A stretch of DNA of 49,070 bases. It comes from an uncultured bacterium (GTDB lineage: Bacteria > Verrucomicrobiota > Kiritimatiellia > RFP12 > UBA1067). The position numbers and the translations under genes were made by a program. The notes under the pieces were generated by a model. It ran no database searches. It saw nothing but the letters and a program-made list of their open reading frames with translations, and was not told where the DNA came from. Positions within the stretch are counted from its first letter, which is position 1. Every line of letters begins with the position of its first letter. Shown piece after piece: positions 41,954-49,070 of the stretch. The stretch spans positions 1-49,070 of the forward strand of contig CACXPT010000029.1 in the NCBI GenBank assembly GCA_902769585.1, given 5' to 3'.

Positions 41954-42034
41954 AACCACGAAACACACGAAATACACGAAAGTGTCGCCTCGCATAGATC
42001 AGGCTTTTCGTGTGTTTCGTGTATTTCGTGGTAT
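41954..42034. repeat. Inverted ACACGAAA arrays upstream of the GH92 gene
   Basis: The left arm at 41954-41981 repeats a 9-nt (C/T)ACACGAAA unit. The right arm at 42005-42034 is its reverse complement (TTTCGTGTG units). A 23-nt loop separates them and the whole could form a long hairpin before the ribosome-binding site. Confidence 0.85.
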
Positions 42035-42052
42035 AAAGAAAGGAAAAGAGAA

Positions 42053-44293
42053 ATGAAGAAGATCGGAATTCTGGCGGCGTTCGCGCTTGGCCTCGCCGGC
42101 ATGGCGCAGGAGGCGCCAGTCGACTGGGTCAACCCGTTCATCGGCTGCACCGACAACGGCCACTGCACGCCAGCGGCGTGCGTCCCGTTCGGCCTCGTGC
42201 AGGCCGGCGCGGACACCGGTAACAAGGGATGGAACTACTGCGGCGGCTACCGCTACGAGGATCCGTCGATCATGGGCTTCTCACAGACGCACATCAGCGG
42301 TACGGGCGTGCCAGACCTCGGCGACTTGCGGCTCCAGCCGTTCACCGGAACCGGCGGCACGAACGATTTCCGCAGCGTGTTCAGGAAGGAGACCGAGACT
42401 GCGAAGCCCGGCTACTACGCCGTCACGCTCGACGACTTCGGCGTGCAGGCCGAGGTGACCGCGACTCACCACGCGTCCATCTACCGCTTCGTCTACGGGA
42501 AGGGCGGCCCCGCCAAGCTCCTCGTCGACTGCCAGTACGGCATCGGCGGCGATGCGTTCAAGCAGATCCTCGCCTGCGACGTGCGCCTTGACGGTCGGAC
42601 GGGCATCGCTGGAACGGTTCGCCGCCGTTGCTGGGTGGAACGCACCTACGCGTTCGCCGTGCAGTTCGACCGGCCGTTCGCGTCCGTCACCAAGCTGCCG
42701 CCGCGCCATTCTGCGGAGAAGGCGCCGCGCTACGTGTTCACGTTCGACGTGCCGGCGGGCGGCACGCTCATGGTGAAGGTCGGACTCTCCGCCGAGAACG
42801 GCGTTGAGGCCGCTTGGAAGAACCTCACTGTCGAGATTCCCGCGTGGGACTTCGCTGACGTTCGCGCGAAGGCGACTGCCGCGTGGAACAAGGTGCTGGG
42901 ACGCGTGGTCGTGGGAGGCGATGCCGCGCAGAAGACGAGCTTCTACACCGCGCTCTACCACCTCTACATCCAGCCGAACAACCTGGCGGACGTGGGCGCG
43001 ACGCCGTTCCACTCCACGTTCTCGTGCTGGGACACGTTCCGCGCCGCGCATCCGCTATACACGATCCTCGTGCCGGAGCAGGTCGACGGGTTCGTCAACT
43101 CCATGCTCGAGCAGGGGCGGCGCACGGGATTTCTGCCAGTGTGGACGCTCTGGGGCAAGGACAACCAGTGCATGATCGGCACGCACTCGGTCCCCGCGAT
43201 CGTTGACTGGTTCCTGAAGACTAGAGGACGCGGCACAGCCGTCGATTGGGATGCCGCCTACGCGCAGGTGAAGGACTCGCTCACCGTCAAGCACGACCAC
43301 CGACGCAAGGAGCGCTGGGACCTGCTCGACAAGTACGGCTACTATCCGTTCGACGAGATCAAGGGCGAGAGCGTGTCGCGCACGCTGGAGTGCGCCTACG
43401 ACGACTGGTGCGCCGCGCAGTTCGCCGTCGCGCTCGGCAAGACGGAGGACGCGGCGTTCTTCTCGAAGCGCGCCGGCAACTGGTCGAACGTGCTAGACCG
43501 CACGATCGGCTTCGTGCGCGGACGCGACACGAAGGGCAACTGGCGCGATCCGTTCGACCCGTTCAGGCTCGGGCACGGCGCAGGCACGGCCAACGACTTC
43601 ACGGAGGGCAACGCATTCCAGTACACGTGGCACGTGATGCAGGATCCGATGGGCTTCATTGCTGCGATGGGCGGCAAGGAGGAGTTCGTGAAGAAGCTCG
43701 ATTCACTGTTCACGCAGCCGCAAAAGACGGAGGGCGCGGGATTCGTGCTTGACGTGACAGGCCTCATAGGACAGTACGCGCATGGCAACGAGCCGAGCCA
43801 TCACGTCGCCTACTTCTATCCGTTCGCGGGACGTCCCGACCGTACGGCCGAGGTGGTGCGCGAAGTGTTCGACAAGTTCTACCTGCCGAAGCCGGATGGT
43901 CTCTGCGGAAACGACGACTGCGGACAGATGAGCGCATGGTACGTGTTCAGCGCCATGGGCTTCTATCCGTTCAACCCGTGCGGCGGCGACTACGTCATCG
44001 GCGCACCGCAGGTACCGAAGGTAGAGTTGAGAGTTAAGAGTGAAGAGTTGAGAGTTGGAGGGATGGGCGAGAAGGCGGGAGGGTCGCAACTTGTTGCGAC
44101 CGCAAAGACGGTAGGGTCACGCGTCCCGCGTGACCGCGTGTTCACCATTGTCGCGAAGAACTTCTCGAAGGAGAACAAGTACGTGAAGTCAGTGACGCTG
44201 AACGGCAAGCCGTTGGACTCCTTCATCCTGAAGCATGCCGACATCATGGCCGGCGGCGAGCTCGTTTTCGAGATGTCGTCCTGTGCTCGATAG
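42053..44293 (+). CDS. Secreted GH92 alpha-mannosidase with a repeat insertion near the C-terminus
   Basis: The protein has 746 aa, with signal peptide MKKIGILAAFALGLAGMAQ and AAAGGA upstream. GH92 hallmarks are VNPFIGCTDNGHCTPAACVP, GYRYEDPSIMGFSQTHISGTG, HSTFSCWDTFRAAHPLYTI, NEPSHHVAYFYPFAG and GLCGNDDCGQMSAWYVFSAMGFYP; the Glu and Asp residues in the last two phrases are likely catalytic. GH92 enzymes are calcium-dependent exo-mannosidases. Residues about 659-700, between GAPQVPK and FTIVAKNFS, are encoded by a GAGTTGA array and two hairpins. They add roughly 35-40 residues at a place where the family has a short turn. Confidence 0.92.
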   Translation: MKKIGILAAFALGLAGMAQEAPVDWVNPFIGCTDNGHCTPAACVPFGLVQAGADTGNKGWNYCGGYRYEDPSIMGFSQTHISGTGVPDLGDLRLQPFTGTGGTNDFRSVFRKETETAKPGYYAVTLDDFGVQAEVTATHHASIYRFVYGKGGPAKLLVDCQYGIGGDAFKQILACDVRLDGRTGIAGTVRRRCWVERTYAFAVQFDRPFASVTKLPPRHSAEKAPRYVFTFDVPAGGTLMVKVGLSAENGVEAAWKNLTVEIPAWDFADVRAKATAAWNKVLGRVVVGGDAAQKTSFYTALYHLYIQPNNLADVGATPFHSTFSCWDTFRAAHPLYTILVPEQVDGFVNSMLEQGRRTGFLPVWTLWGKDNQCMIGTHSVPAIVDWFLKTRGRGTAVDWDAAYAQVKDSLTVKHDHRRKERWDLLDKYGYYPFDEIKGESVSRTLECAYDDWCAAQFAVALGKTEDAAFFSKRAGNWSNVLDRTIGFVRGRDTKGNWRDPFDPFRLGHGAGTANDFTEGNAFQYTWHVMQDPMGFIAAMGGKEEFVKKLDSLFTQPQKTEGAGFVLDVTGLIGQYAHGNEPSHHVAYFYPFAGRPDRTAEVVREVFDKFYLPKPDGLCGNDDCGQMSAWYVFSAMGFYPFNPCGGDYVIGAPQVPKVELRVKSEELRVGGMGEKAGGSQLVATAKTVGSRVPRDRVFTIVAKNFSKENKYVKSVTLNGKPLDSFILKHADIMAGGELVFEMSSCAR
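44028..44135. repeat. Heptamer array plus two hairpins inserted in the GH92 gene
   Basis: 44028-44058 is a GAGTTGA/GAGTTAA array. 44082-44101 is GGTCGCAAC-TT-GTTGCGACC preceded by GGGAG. 44115-44135 is GGTCACGCG-TCC-CGCGTGACC. The reading frame continues through all three, and the last reads GSRVPRDR as in mnmG. Confidence 0.85.
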
Positions 44294-44305
44294 AAAGGAA
44301 CAAAC

Positions 44306-45568
44306 ATGTCATTCTCATCTGATTTCCTTTTCGCGGCGGTGACGCTCTTCGGGGTGTTCTTCGTGCTTTGGTGTCTCTGGTCCCTGATGTGGGGCACGGT
44401 GCCGTTCTCCGCGAAGGCGCGCCAGAAGAAGGAGCAGAAGCTAGTGCTGGGCGCGGCGCAGACATTCATCCTCTCCTACGAAGACCTTCCCGCCTACCGC
44501 GACGGCGGCGAGTTCGCCGTGCGGATGAACGACCTGCGTACGGCCTACGCGGCGAAGGACGTTGCGGAATGCAAGAGCCTGCTGGAGTATCTCGACCCAC
44601 CGAAGAGCTGGGCGGCCGGACGCGAGTGGCTGGACATCCTTGTCGTGTCGATCTCGGTTGCGATGGCGTTTCGCGCCTACTTCTACGAGCCGTTCAACAT
44701 CCCCACCGGCTCGATGCAGCCTACGCTCTACGGCAACCACTCCATCTCCTGCTCGCCGAAGGAGGCGGACTTCTTCGACAAGACGCCGCTCAAGTGGCTG
44801 AAGTGGATCGCGACGGGCGAGATGTACGAGCATTTCCAGGCGCCGTTCAGCGGCACGCTCCAGTTCCGTCCCACCAACACCGGCCATTACGACATGCGCG
44901 TCGTGAACGGCCTGACAGGCCGGATCAGCAAGCAGATGCTGGTGCCCACAGACGTGCTGCATCCGCACGAGACTGGCGACGGACCGTATCGTCAGCAAGC
45001 GTTCGCCCTTCCCAACGGCCTAACGCACGGCAGCGTCGTGAGCGCAGGACAGTCGCTATGGAGCGGCAAGGTGGTGACGGGCGACTTCCTCTTCGTCAAC
45101 CGCTGGCTATGGAACTTCCGGCATCCGCGCAGGGGCGACGTGATGATCTTCTCCACGACGGGCATCAAGGGGCTTCAGCAGGGAACCCACTACATCAAGC
45201 GCATGACCGGCACGCCCGGCGAGACGCTGACTGTCAAGGACGGGCATCTGGTGGTGGACGGCAAGGTGCCGATGGAGCCTCTCCGCATCCGCCAGATACA
45301 GAACCGCGAGAAGTGGCACGAGAAGGAATATCCGTACGCTGGCTACCGTCCGAGCGAGCGGGCCGACTACTCGATGCCGGGGCGCACGATCGCCTCTGAA
45401 GGAGACGAGGTTAAGCTGGGGCCTGACGAGTACTACGCCTGCGGCGACAACTCGCCGTCCAGCTACGACAGCCGTTACTGGGGGCCTGTTCCTGCCGCGA
45501 ACCTGCGCGGAATCGCCGGCGGAGTGTTTTGGCCGGTCGTCAACCACAGGTGGGGGCCGATTGAGTGA
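44306..45568 (+). CDS. lepB: Signal peptidase I
   Basis: The protein has 420 aa, with AAAGGA upstream of the ATG. Membrane segments lie at about 8-30 and 112-130. The catalytic Ser136 is in NIPTGSMQPTL and the general base Lys298 in HYIKRMTGTPGE. Box E is GDNSPSSYDSRYWGP. A roughly 100-residue insertion between the Ser and the Lys boxes (SCSPKEADFFDK onward) makes it longer than E. coli LepB and resembles PVC-type enzymes. It would process the secreted enzymes and PEP-CTERM proteins of this region. Confidence 0.93.
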   Translation: MSFSSDFLFAAVTLFGVFFVLWCLWSLMWGTVPFSAKARQKKEQKLVLGAAQTFILSYEDLPAYRDGGEFAVRMNDLRTAYAAKDVAECKSLLEYLDPPKSWAAGREWLDILVVSISVAMAFRAYFYEPFNIPTGSMQPTLYGNHSISCSPKEADFFDKTPLKWLKWIATGEMYEHFQAPFSGTLQFRPTNTGHYDMRVVNGLTGRISKQMLVPTDVLHPHETGDGPYRQQAFALPNGLTHGSVVSAGQSLWSGKVVTGDFLFVNRWLWNFRHPRRGDVMIFSTTGIKGLQQGTHYIKRMTGTPGETLTVKDGHLVVDGKVPMEPLRIRQIQNREKWHEKEYPYAGYRPSERADYSMPGRTIASEGDEVKLGPDEYYACGDNSPSSYDSRYWGPVPAANLRGIAGGVFWPVVNHRWGPIE

Positions 45569-45571
45569 GGG

Positions 45572-45636
45572 GTGCTTGGTGCCTAGTGCTTGGTGCCTAG
45601 TGCTTGGTGCTTAGTGCTTAGTGCCTAGTGCTTGGT
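45572..45636. repeat. Left TGCTTGG/TGCCTAG heptamer arm before the phosphatase gene
   Basis: About nine 7-nt units start just after the lepB stop. The inverted partner is at 46456-46495, on the other side of the phosphatase gene. The same family is at 24211. Confidence 0.85.
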
Positions 45637-45646
45637 AGTTAGCTGC

Positions 45647-45671
45647 GCACGGGAATGTAAATGAGGATAAC
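45647..45671. repeat. 25-bp dispersed repeat, second copy
   Basis: It matches 24754-24778 at 23 of 25 bases and follows a TAGTGCT array here as well. Confidence 0.65.
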
Positions 45672-45677
45672 ATGGAG

Positions 45678-45757
45678 AATGTTGCCAATATCCAATGTTG
45701 CCATTATCATTTCTCAGTTCCCATTGGTAACTGGCAACATTGACAATTGGCAACATT
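45678..45757. repeat. Inverted repeat AATGTTGCC / GGCAACATT
   Basis: The 26-nt arms at 45678-45703 and 45732-45757 are reverse complements with 3 mismatches, and each contains two tandem units. A further GGCAACA unit follows. It lies about 45 bp before the phosphatase ATG. Confidence 0.75.
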
Positions 45758-45803
45758 TACACATTGGCAACACTTGATCAAGTAGGTGTCGATTGGTGGG
45801 TGT

Positions 45804-46421
45804 ATGGAGGCATATTTCCTGAGGCATGGGGAGACGGAGTGGAACCGGGAGCGGCGGATCCAGGGCTCTACGGAATGGACTGACCTCACGGACAAGGGCG
45901 TGCGCCTCGCCGAGGACACGCGCGACGGCATGATTGCCGCAGGACTTTCCTTCGACCGGCTATATTCGAGTCCGTATCGGCGCGCTTTGCATACCGCGCA
46001 AATCATAGGTGCAGGGCTAGGCCTGAAGCCGGTGGTCGATTATCGGTTGCGGGAGATATCTTTCGGGCCGTACGAGGGCACGCGCTACGGCGAAGGGCTT
46101 TTTTCCGACGACAACATACGTGCGTGCTTCATGGATCCTCCCGCTTACGTGGCCCGCGACGGCGCTGAACCGTTCGATGCGGTGGCTACGCGCGTGCGCG
46201 AATTCATAAATGAGGTCCTTGCTCCGCTTTCGGGCACGGCCTTGCGCGTTCTCGTGGTTGCTCACGGCGGTGTGCTACGCACGGTGCTGAGGCTCGTGGC
46301 GGGGTTGCCGCTATCCGGCTTCTGGGAGGGGCCGCAACCCAACTGCTGCGCGCACGTCGTCGAGATCGCCGGCCCCCATGCCACTCTCAAGGCCCGCGCA
46401 GTTACGTTTTCCAGTACGTAG
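45804..46421 (+). CDS. Histidine phosphatase (phosphoglycerate-mutase-like)
   Basis: The protein has 205 aa from the ATG at 45804; a GTG at 45786 would put six extra residues before the conserved start. The catalytic motif FLRHGETEWN (phospho-His8) is at the N-terminus. SSPYRRALHTAQI, E-I-x-FG-YEG and VVAHGGVLR complete the branch-1 histidine-phosphatase signature. The substrate is unknown; alpha-ribazole phosphatase, phosphoglycerate mutase-like and broad phosphatases all share these motifs. The gene is enclosed by inverted heptamer arms. Confidence 0.85.
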   Translation: MEAYFLRHGETEWNRERRIQGSTEWTDLTDKGVRLAEDTRDGMIAAGLSFDRLYSSPYRRALHTAQIIGAGLGLKPVVDYRLREISFGPYEGTRYGEGLFSDDNIRACFMDPPAYVARDGAEPFDAVATRVREFINEVLAPLSGTALRVLVVAHGGVLRTVLRLVAGLPLSGFWEGPQPNCCAHVVEIAGPHATLKARAVTFSST

Positions 46422-46429
46422 CTCAATCC

Positions 46430-46455
46430 GGTCGCAGCAAGCTGCGACCCTCCCG
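46430..46455. repeat. GGGAGG-family hairpin after the phosphatase gene
   Basis: GGTCGCAGCAAGCTGCGACC at 46430-46449 followed by CTCCCG is identical to the copy inside mnmG at 6888-6913. It may also serve as a terminator. Confidence 0.8.
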
Positions 46456-46495
46456 CGCTAGGCACTAAGCACTAAGCACCAAGCACCAAGCACTA
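46456..46495. repeat. Right GCACTAAGCACCAAG heptamer arm after the phosphatase gene
   Basis: GCACTAA and GCACCAA units form the reverse complement of the arm at 45572-45636. Confidence 0.85.
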
Positions 46496-46545
46496 ACCAC
46501 CTCCCCCCAGCCCATCCCCAGCCAGAAAATTATTATTTAGTAGTA

Positions 46546-46574
46546 TTGCGCTTTCCGCCGCGTTCGGTTATAAT
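46546..46574 (+). promoter_or_regulatory. Strong promoter TTGCGC-N17-TATAAT before mreB
   Basis: The -35 is 46546-46551 and the -10 46569-46574, with exactly 17 bp between. The mreB ATG begins 6 nt after the -10, which places the expected start point on the ATG itself. No Shine-Dalgarno site exists. Confidence 0.75.
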
Positions 46575-46580
46575 AGCGGC

Positions 46581-47612
46581 ATGTTTTCCAAATTCAGAGG
46601 ACTCTTTTCCACCGATATCGGTATCGATCTCGGCACGGCGAACTCCCTCGTGTACGCGAAGGACAGGGGAATCGTGCTGCGAGAGCCGTCCGTTGTCGCG
46701 ATTGAGGAGGGGTCGAAGCGCGTGCTCGCCGTGGGCGACGAGGCGAAGCGCATGCTTGGCAGAACGCCTGGAAACATCATGGCCATCCGCCCGATGAAGA
46801 GCGGCGTCATAGCCGACTTCGACATCACGGAGGCGATGCTCAGCTATTTCATCAACAAGGTCTGCCCTAAGCGGTTCTGGAGCAAGTACGCCAAGCCGCG
46901 GGTTGTGATCGCCGTGCCCGGCGACATTACGGAGGTCGAGAAGCGCGCGGTGGAGGACGCGGCGCATGCGGCCGGGGTAGGAGAGGTTTTCCTGGTCGAG
47001 GAGCCGATGGCGGCGGCGATCGGGGTTGGCCTGCCGGTATCGGAGCCGGCGGGTAGCATGATTGTGGATATCGGCGGCGGCACGTGCGAGGTGGCGATCA
47101 TCTCGCTTGCCGGCATCGTTCATTCGCGCAGCGTCCGTTCGGCCGGTGACGCCATGGACGTGTGCATCGTGAACCACATGAGGCGCGTCTACAATCTGCT
47201 GATTGGCGAACGCACCGCCGAGTCGATCAAGATGACGATAGGGTCCGCGTACCCGACGGGTCAGGAACAGACCATGGAGGTGCGCGGGCGAGACATTGTG
47301 TCGGGATTGCCGAAGACGATGACGATCTCTTCGGAGGAAATCCGTGACGCGCTCAACGAACCCGTTTCCAACATCGTGGACGCCGTGCGCAACACGCTGG
47401 GGAACTGTGCGCCTGAACTTGCGGCTGATTTGGTGGACCGCGGAATCGTGCTTTCAGGCGGCAGTTCGCAGTTGCGCGGACTGGACAAGCTCCTCGCTCA
47501 GGAGACGGGACTGCCCGTGACATTGGCGGACGATCCCTTGTCGGCGGTGGCCGAGGGGACGGGCGTTGTGATGAGCGAACTCGATTTCCTCGCACGAAAC
47601 AAGAGACGGTGA
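46581..47612 (+). CDS. mreB: Rod-shape-determining protein MreB
   Basis: The protein has 343 aa and is a bacterial actin that guides cell-wall synthesis. IGIDLGTANSLVY (phosphate 1), VVIAVPGDITEVEKRAV, VEEPMAAAIGVGLPV, GSMIVDIGGGTCEVAIISL (phosphate 2) and GIVLSGGSSQLRGLD (adenosine) are all present. The second phosphate loop has CEVAII where most MreB have TEVAVI. The gene leads the mreBCD operon and its mRNA is probably leaderless. Confidence 0.97.
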   Translation: MFSKFRGLFSTDIGIDLGTANSLVYAKDRGIVLREPSVVAIEEGSKRVLAVGDEAKRMLGRTPGNIMAIRPMKSGVIADFDITEAMLSYFINKVCPKRFWSKYAKPRVVIAVPGDITEVEKRAVEDAAHAAGVGEVFLVEEPMAAAIGVGLPVSEPAGSMIVDIGGGTCEVAIISLAGIVHSRSVRSAGDAMDVCIVNHMRRVYNLLIGERTAESIKMTIGSAYPTGQEQTMEVRGRDIVSGLPKTMTISSEEIRDALNEPVSNIVDAVRNTLGNCAPELAADLVDRGIVLSGGSSQLRGLDKLLAQETGLPVTLADDPLSAVAEGTGVVMSELDFLARNKRR

Positions 47613-47622
47613 CGGGGACGGC

Positions 47623-47647
47623 AATCCTTCCGTACTGAGGAAGGATT
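47623..47647 (+). promoter_or_regulatory. Hairpin covering the mreC ribosome-binding site
   Basis: AATCCTTCC (47623-47631) and GGAAGGATT (47639-47647) form a perfect 9-bp stem with a 7-nt loop. The right arm contains the GGAAGG ribosome-binding motif and ends one base before the TTG start at 47648. Confidence 0.65.
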
Positions 47648-48481
47648 TTGAAAGGAACAACAGGAATAGTCATTGCTGCGGCCGCGTTGGGCGCGATAAC
47701 GCTCATCGTGTGCGGCGTTCGCGGCACGGCGGCGGAGGCCGTATATCCTGTCGAGAACGGTCGCAACTGGTTCTCCCGTCACATCGGAACGCGTGTGCGC
47801 GGTCTGTTCACTCGCTTGGATCTTGCAGTCGAGAACCGTCGTCTCAAGGAGGAGAACGCGGCCCTTCGCATGGAGTTGGCGAGTAGGGGGAACGCCGCCA
47901 AGATGGAGGCTCCCCATGATGACGCCAGGGAGGTGGCGTTCTTGACCAACTGGATAGCGGCACCGGTGCTGAGCCGAAGCGGGACGGCAGGAGTGGGCGG
48001 ATACCTGCGCGTCGGCAAGGGGTCGCTGGCTGGCGTCAAGCCCGGAGCGACCGTGGCCGTGCCGGAAGGTCTGGTGGGGCGTGTCCTCACGGTCACTCCC
48101 CACACTTGCGACGTGCGGCTCGTAATCGATCCTGCCATGCGCGTCTCGTGCGAGATCGAGTCGCCCGACCCCTCGTTCGGTCCCATCTACGGCATCCTCT
48201 ACGGCGGGGGCGCCACGTGCGTCGCAGCCGAGGCCGACGCGTCCATACTCTATGTCGTCAATCCTTTTCGCATTCGCCACCTGCAGCAGCGGCCCGACCT
48301 GCCGCCGCGCGCCAAGATCATCACTAGCGGACTCGGCGGGGTCTTCCCGCGCGGTCTTGTTGTCGGCTTCCTGCTTGACGGACAGAACGCAGACGATACA
48401 AGGCTGGAGCGAGAAGGCGACGTGATATCCGCCGTAAACTTCCCCGCACTGGAAAGCGTGTTCATCCGCCGTGAAGACTGA
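47648..48481 (+). CDS. mreC: Rod-shape-determining protein MreC
   Basis: The protein has 277 aa from a TTG start; no ATG or GTG is near, and GAGGAAGG lies directly upstream. An N-terminal membrane segment (IVIAAAALGAITLIVCGV) is followed by a coiled coil (LDLAVENRRLKEENAALRMEL) and the periplasmic beta-barrel region with VPEGLVGRVLTV and ITSGLGGVFPRGLVVGFL. MreC links MreB to the periplasmic wall-synthesis enzymes. The next gene overlaps by 11 nt. Confidence 0.92.
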   Translation: MKGTTGIVIAAAALGAITLIVCGVRGTAAEAVYPVENGRNWFSRHIGTRVRGLFTRLDLAVENRRLKEENAALRMELASRGNAAKMEAPHDDAREVAFLTNWIAAPVLSRSGTAGVGGYLRVGKGSLAGVKPGATVAVPEGLVGRVLTVTPHTCDVRLVIDPAMRVSCEIESPDPSFGPIYGILYGGGATCVAAEADASILYVVNPFRIRHLQQRPDLPPRAKIITSGLGGVFPRGLVVGFLLDGQNADDTRLEREGDVISAVNFPALESVFIRRED

Positions 48482-49004
48482 CCATGTCCAGATTGCCTTT
48501 CTCGCGATAGGCCTGATCCTGCTAGCTGCGCTGCAGGACATGGTTCCGCCGTTCTGCGGGGTGAAGCCGCCGTTCCTGCTGGTGTTCGCGCTCTACGTGG
48601 CTCTTACCGCCTCGGGCCGAACGCAACGTAGCCGCAAGGGGGCGCGTCCCGTTACGCGCTGGATATGGACGGCATGCGCCGCAGGCTACCTCGTCGAGGC
48701 GCTGAGCGGACTGCCGCTCGGATGCTGCATCGGCTTCATGCTTCCGGTCTGCGCCATCGTGCGCTTCCTGCTCAGGACCGGCGAAGAAGTCCAGTCGTCC
48801 GCATCGCTTGGGCTAGTCGTAGCCGCGGTCTTTGCGCCGCTGCAGGAAGCCTGGCTTAGCGCCTGGGGCACGTACGGGGGAGGTTCTGCTTTCGTGCGCT
48901 TCGTGGCGAGCGCGCTTCCCGCGGCCGTAGCCGGTGCGATCCTCTTCTCGATCCTGCCGAAGATCGAGCGATTCGCCGGTTTGCGAGAGGAGGTGGAGGG
49001 ATGA
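48471..49004 (+). CDS. mreD: Rod-shape-determining protein MreD
   Basis: The protein has 177 aa from a GTG that overlaps mreC. Four to five hydrophobic segments (about 5-20, 28-42, 65-100, 115-130, 140-160) make it an inner-membrane protein. Sequence conservation in MreD is low; the assignment rests on position after mreC and topology. Its stop overlaps the next start (ATGA). Confidence 0.8.
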   Translation: MKTDHVQIAFLAIGLILLAALQDMVPPFCGVKPPFLLVFALYVALTASGRTQRSRKGARPVTRWIWTACAAGYLVEALSGLPLGCCIGFMLPVCAIVRFLLRTGEEVQSSASLGLVVAAVFAPLQEAWLSAWGTYGGGSAFVRFVASALPAAVAGAILFSILPKIERFAGLREEVEG

Positions 49005-49070
49005 GGGTCTCCGCGTGGTTCATCGTCGGGCTGGGATGCCTGTTCCTCTTTGCCTTCTCGGTGTTGGGCG
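49001..49070 (+). CDS. Start of a membrane protein, probably penicillin-binding protein 2 (MrdA); 3' end outside window
   Basis: Only 23 codons are visible: MRVSAWFIVGLGCLFLFAFS, an N-terminal membrane anchor. GGAGG lies upstream and the ATG overlaps the mreD stop. In many bacteria mrdA follows mreD. No catalytic motif is visible, so the name is inference. Confidence 0.4.
   Translation, partial: MRVSAWFIVGLGCLFLFAFSVLG

Overview
The window is about 49 kb of bacterial chromosome from the replication-origin neighbourhood. It probably comes from a member of the PVC group close to Kiritimatiellae/Lentisphaerae (Verrucomicrobiota sensu lato). That placement is inferred from the combination of PEP-CTERM surface proteins, many pseudopilins, GH92 and GH50-like secreted enzymes, and intergenic short tandem repeats; no rRNA or tRNA gene is present to settle it. 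Almost every gene is on the + strand. GC content is high (about 60%) in the enzyme and pilus genes. It is clearly lower in the dnaA-dnaN area and in the protease/PEP-CTERM area at 16.8-22.8 kb.

Layout. 0-5.4 kb: the end of a secreted beta-helix protein and a secreted two-domain enzyme (GH50-agarase-like plus tannase/feruloyl-esterase-like). 5.4-15.8 kb: an origin-type block with an AT-rich gene-free region, mnmG carrying a roughly 107-residue repeat-made insertion, a cation/proton antiporter fused to a PTS EIIA domain, dnaA, dnaN, an RlmL-like rRNA methyltransferase, and a dense cluster of DnaA-box-like TTATCAACA sites at 15.09-15.20 kb. 15.25-16.7 kb: a two-gene regulator operon (XRE plus zinc ribbon, LysR). 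16.75-22.85 kb: a duplicated cassette made of a protein with an apparent chymotrypsin-type catalytic triad followed by a small PEP-CTERM protein; the upstream copy of the protease is truncated at its 5' end. 22.9-24.2 kb: uxaC, frameshifted near its 3' end. 24.3-38.7 kb: a coiled-coil membrane protein, two BatD-like proteins, GspF, seven pseudopilins and a very large GspK-like protein, which together look like a type II secretion or type IV pilus-like apparatus. 38.8-40.7 kb: a four-helix-bundle protein and, on the minus strand, another prepilin and a hypothetical protein. 40.8-49.07 kb: obg with a shortened glycine-rich lobe, a GH92 mannosidase, lepB, a histidine phosphatase, mreB-mreC-mreD and the start of a further gene, probably mrdA/PBP2.

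The most unusual signal is in the repeats. Many different families of degenerate tandem repeats with a period of about 7-9 nt occur, often as a forward array followed by its reverse complement. They flank whole genes and also enter coding frames. They supply most of the 49-55-residue leaders of four pseudopilins, the apparent signal peptide of a BatD protein, a piece of GH92 and the tail of the four-helix-bundle protein. Separate families of 20-50 bp hairpins are inserted in frame in mnmG and GH92. A second recurring signal is a TATAAT-like -10 box 6-8 nt before the ATG (mnmG, antiporter, big protease, prepilin, mreB), which predicts leaderless mRNAs.

Functionally, the pseudopilin/GspF/GspK set, the signal peptidase and the exported carbohydrate enzymes fit a bacterium that secretes glycan-degrading enzymes and displays PEP-CTERM proteins. 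All functions are read from motifs; no database search was run.
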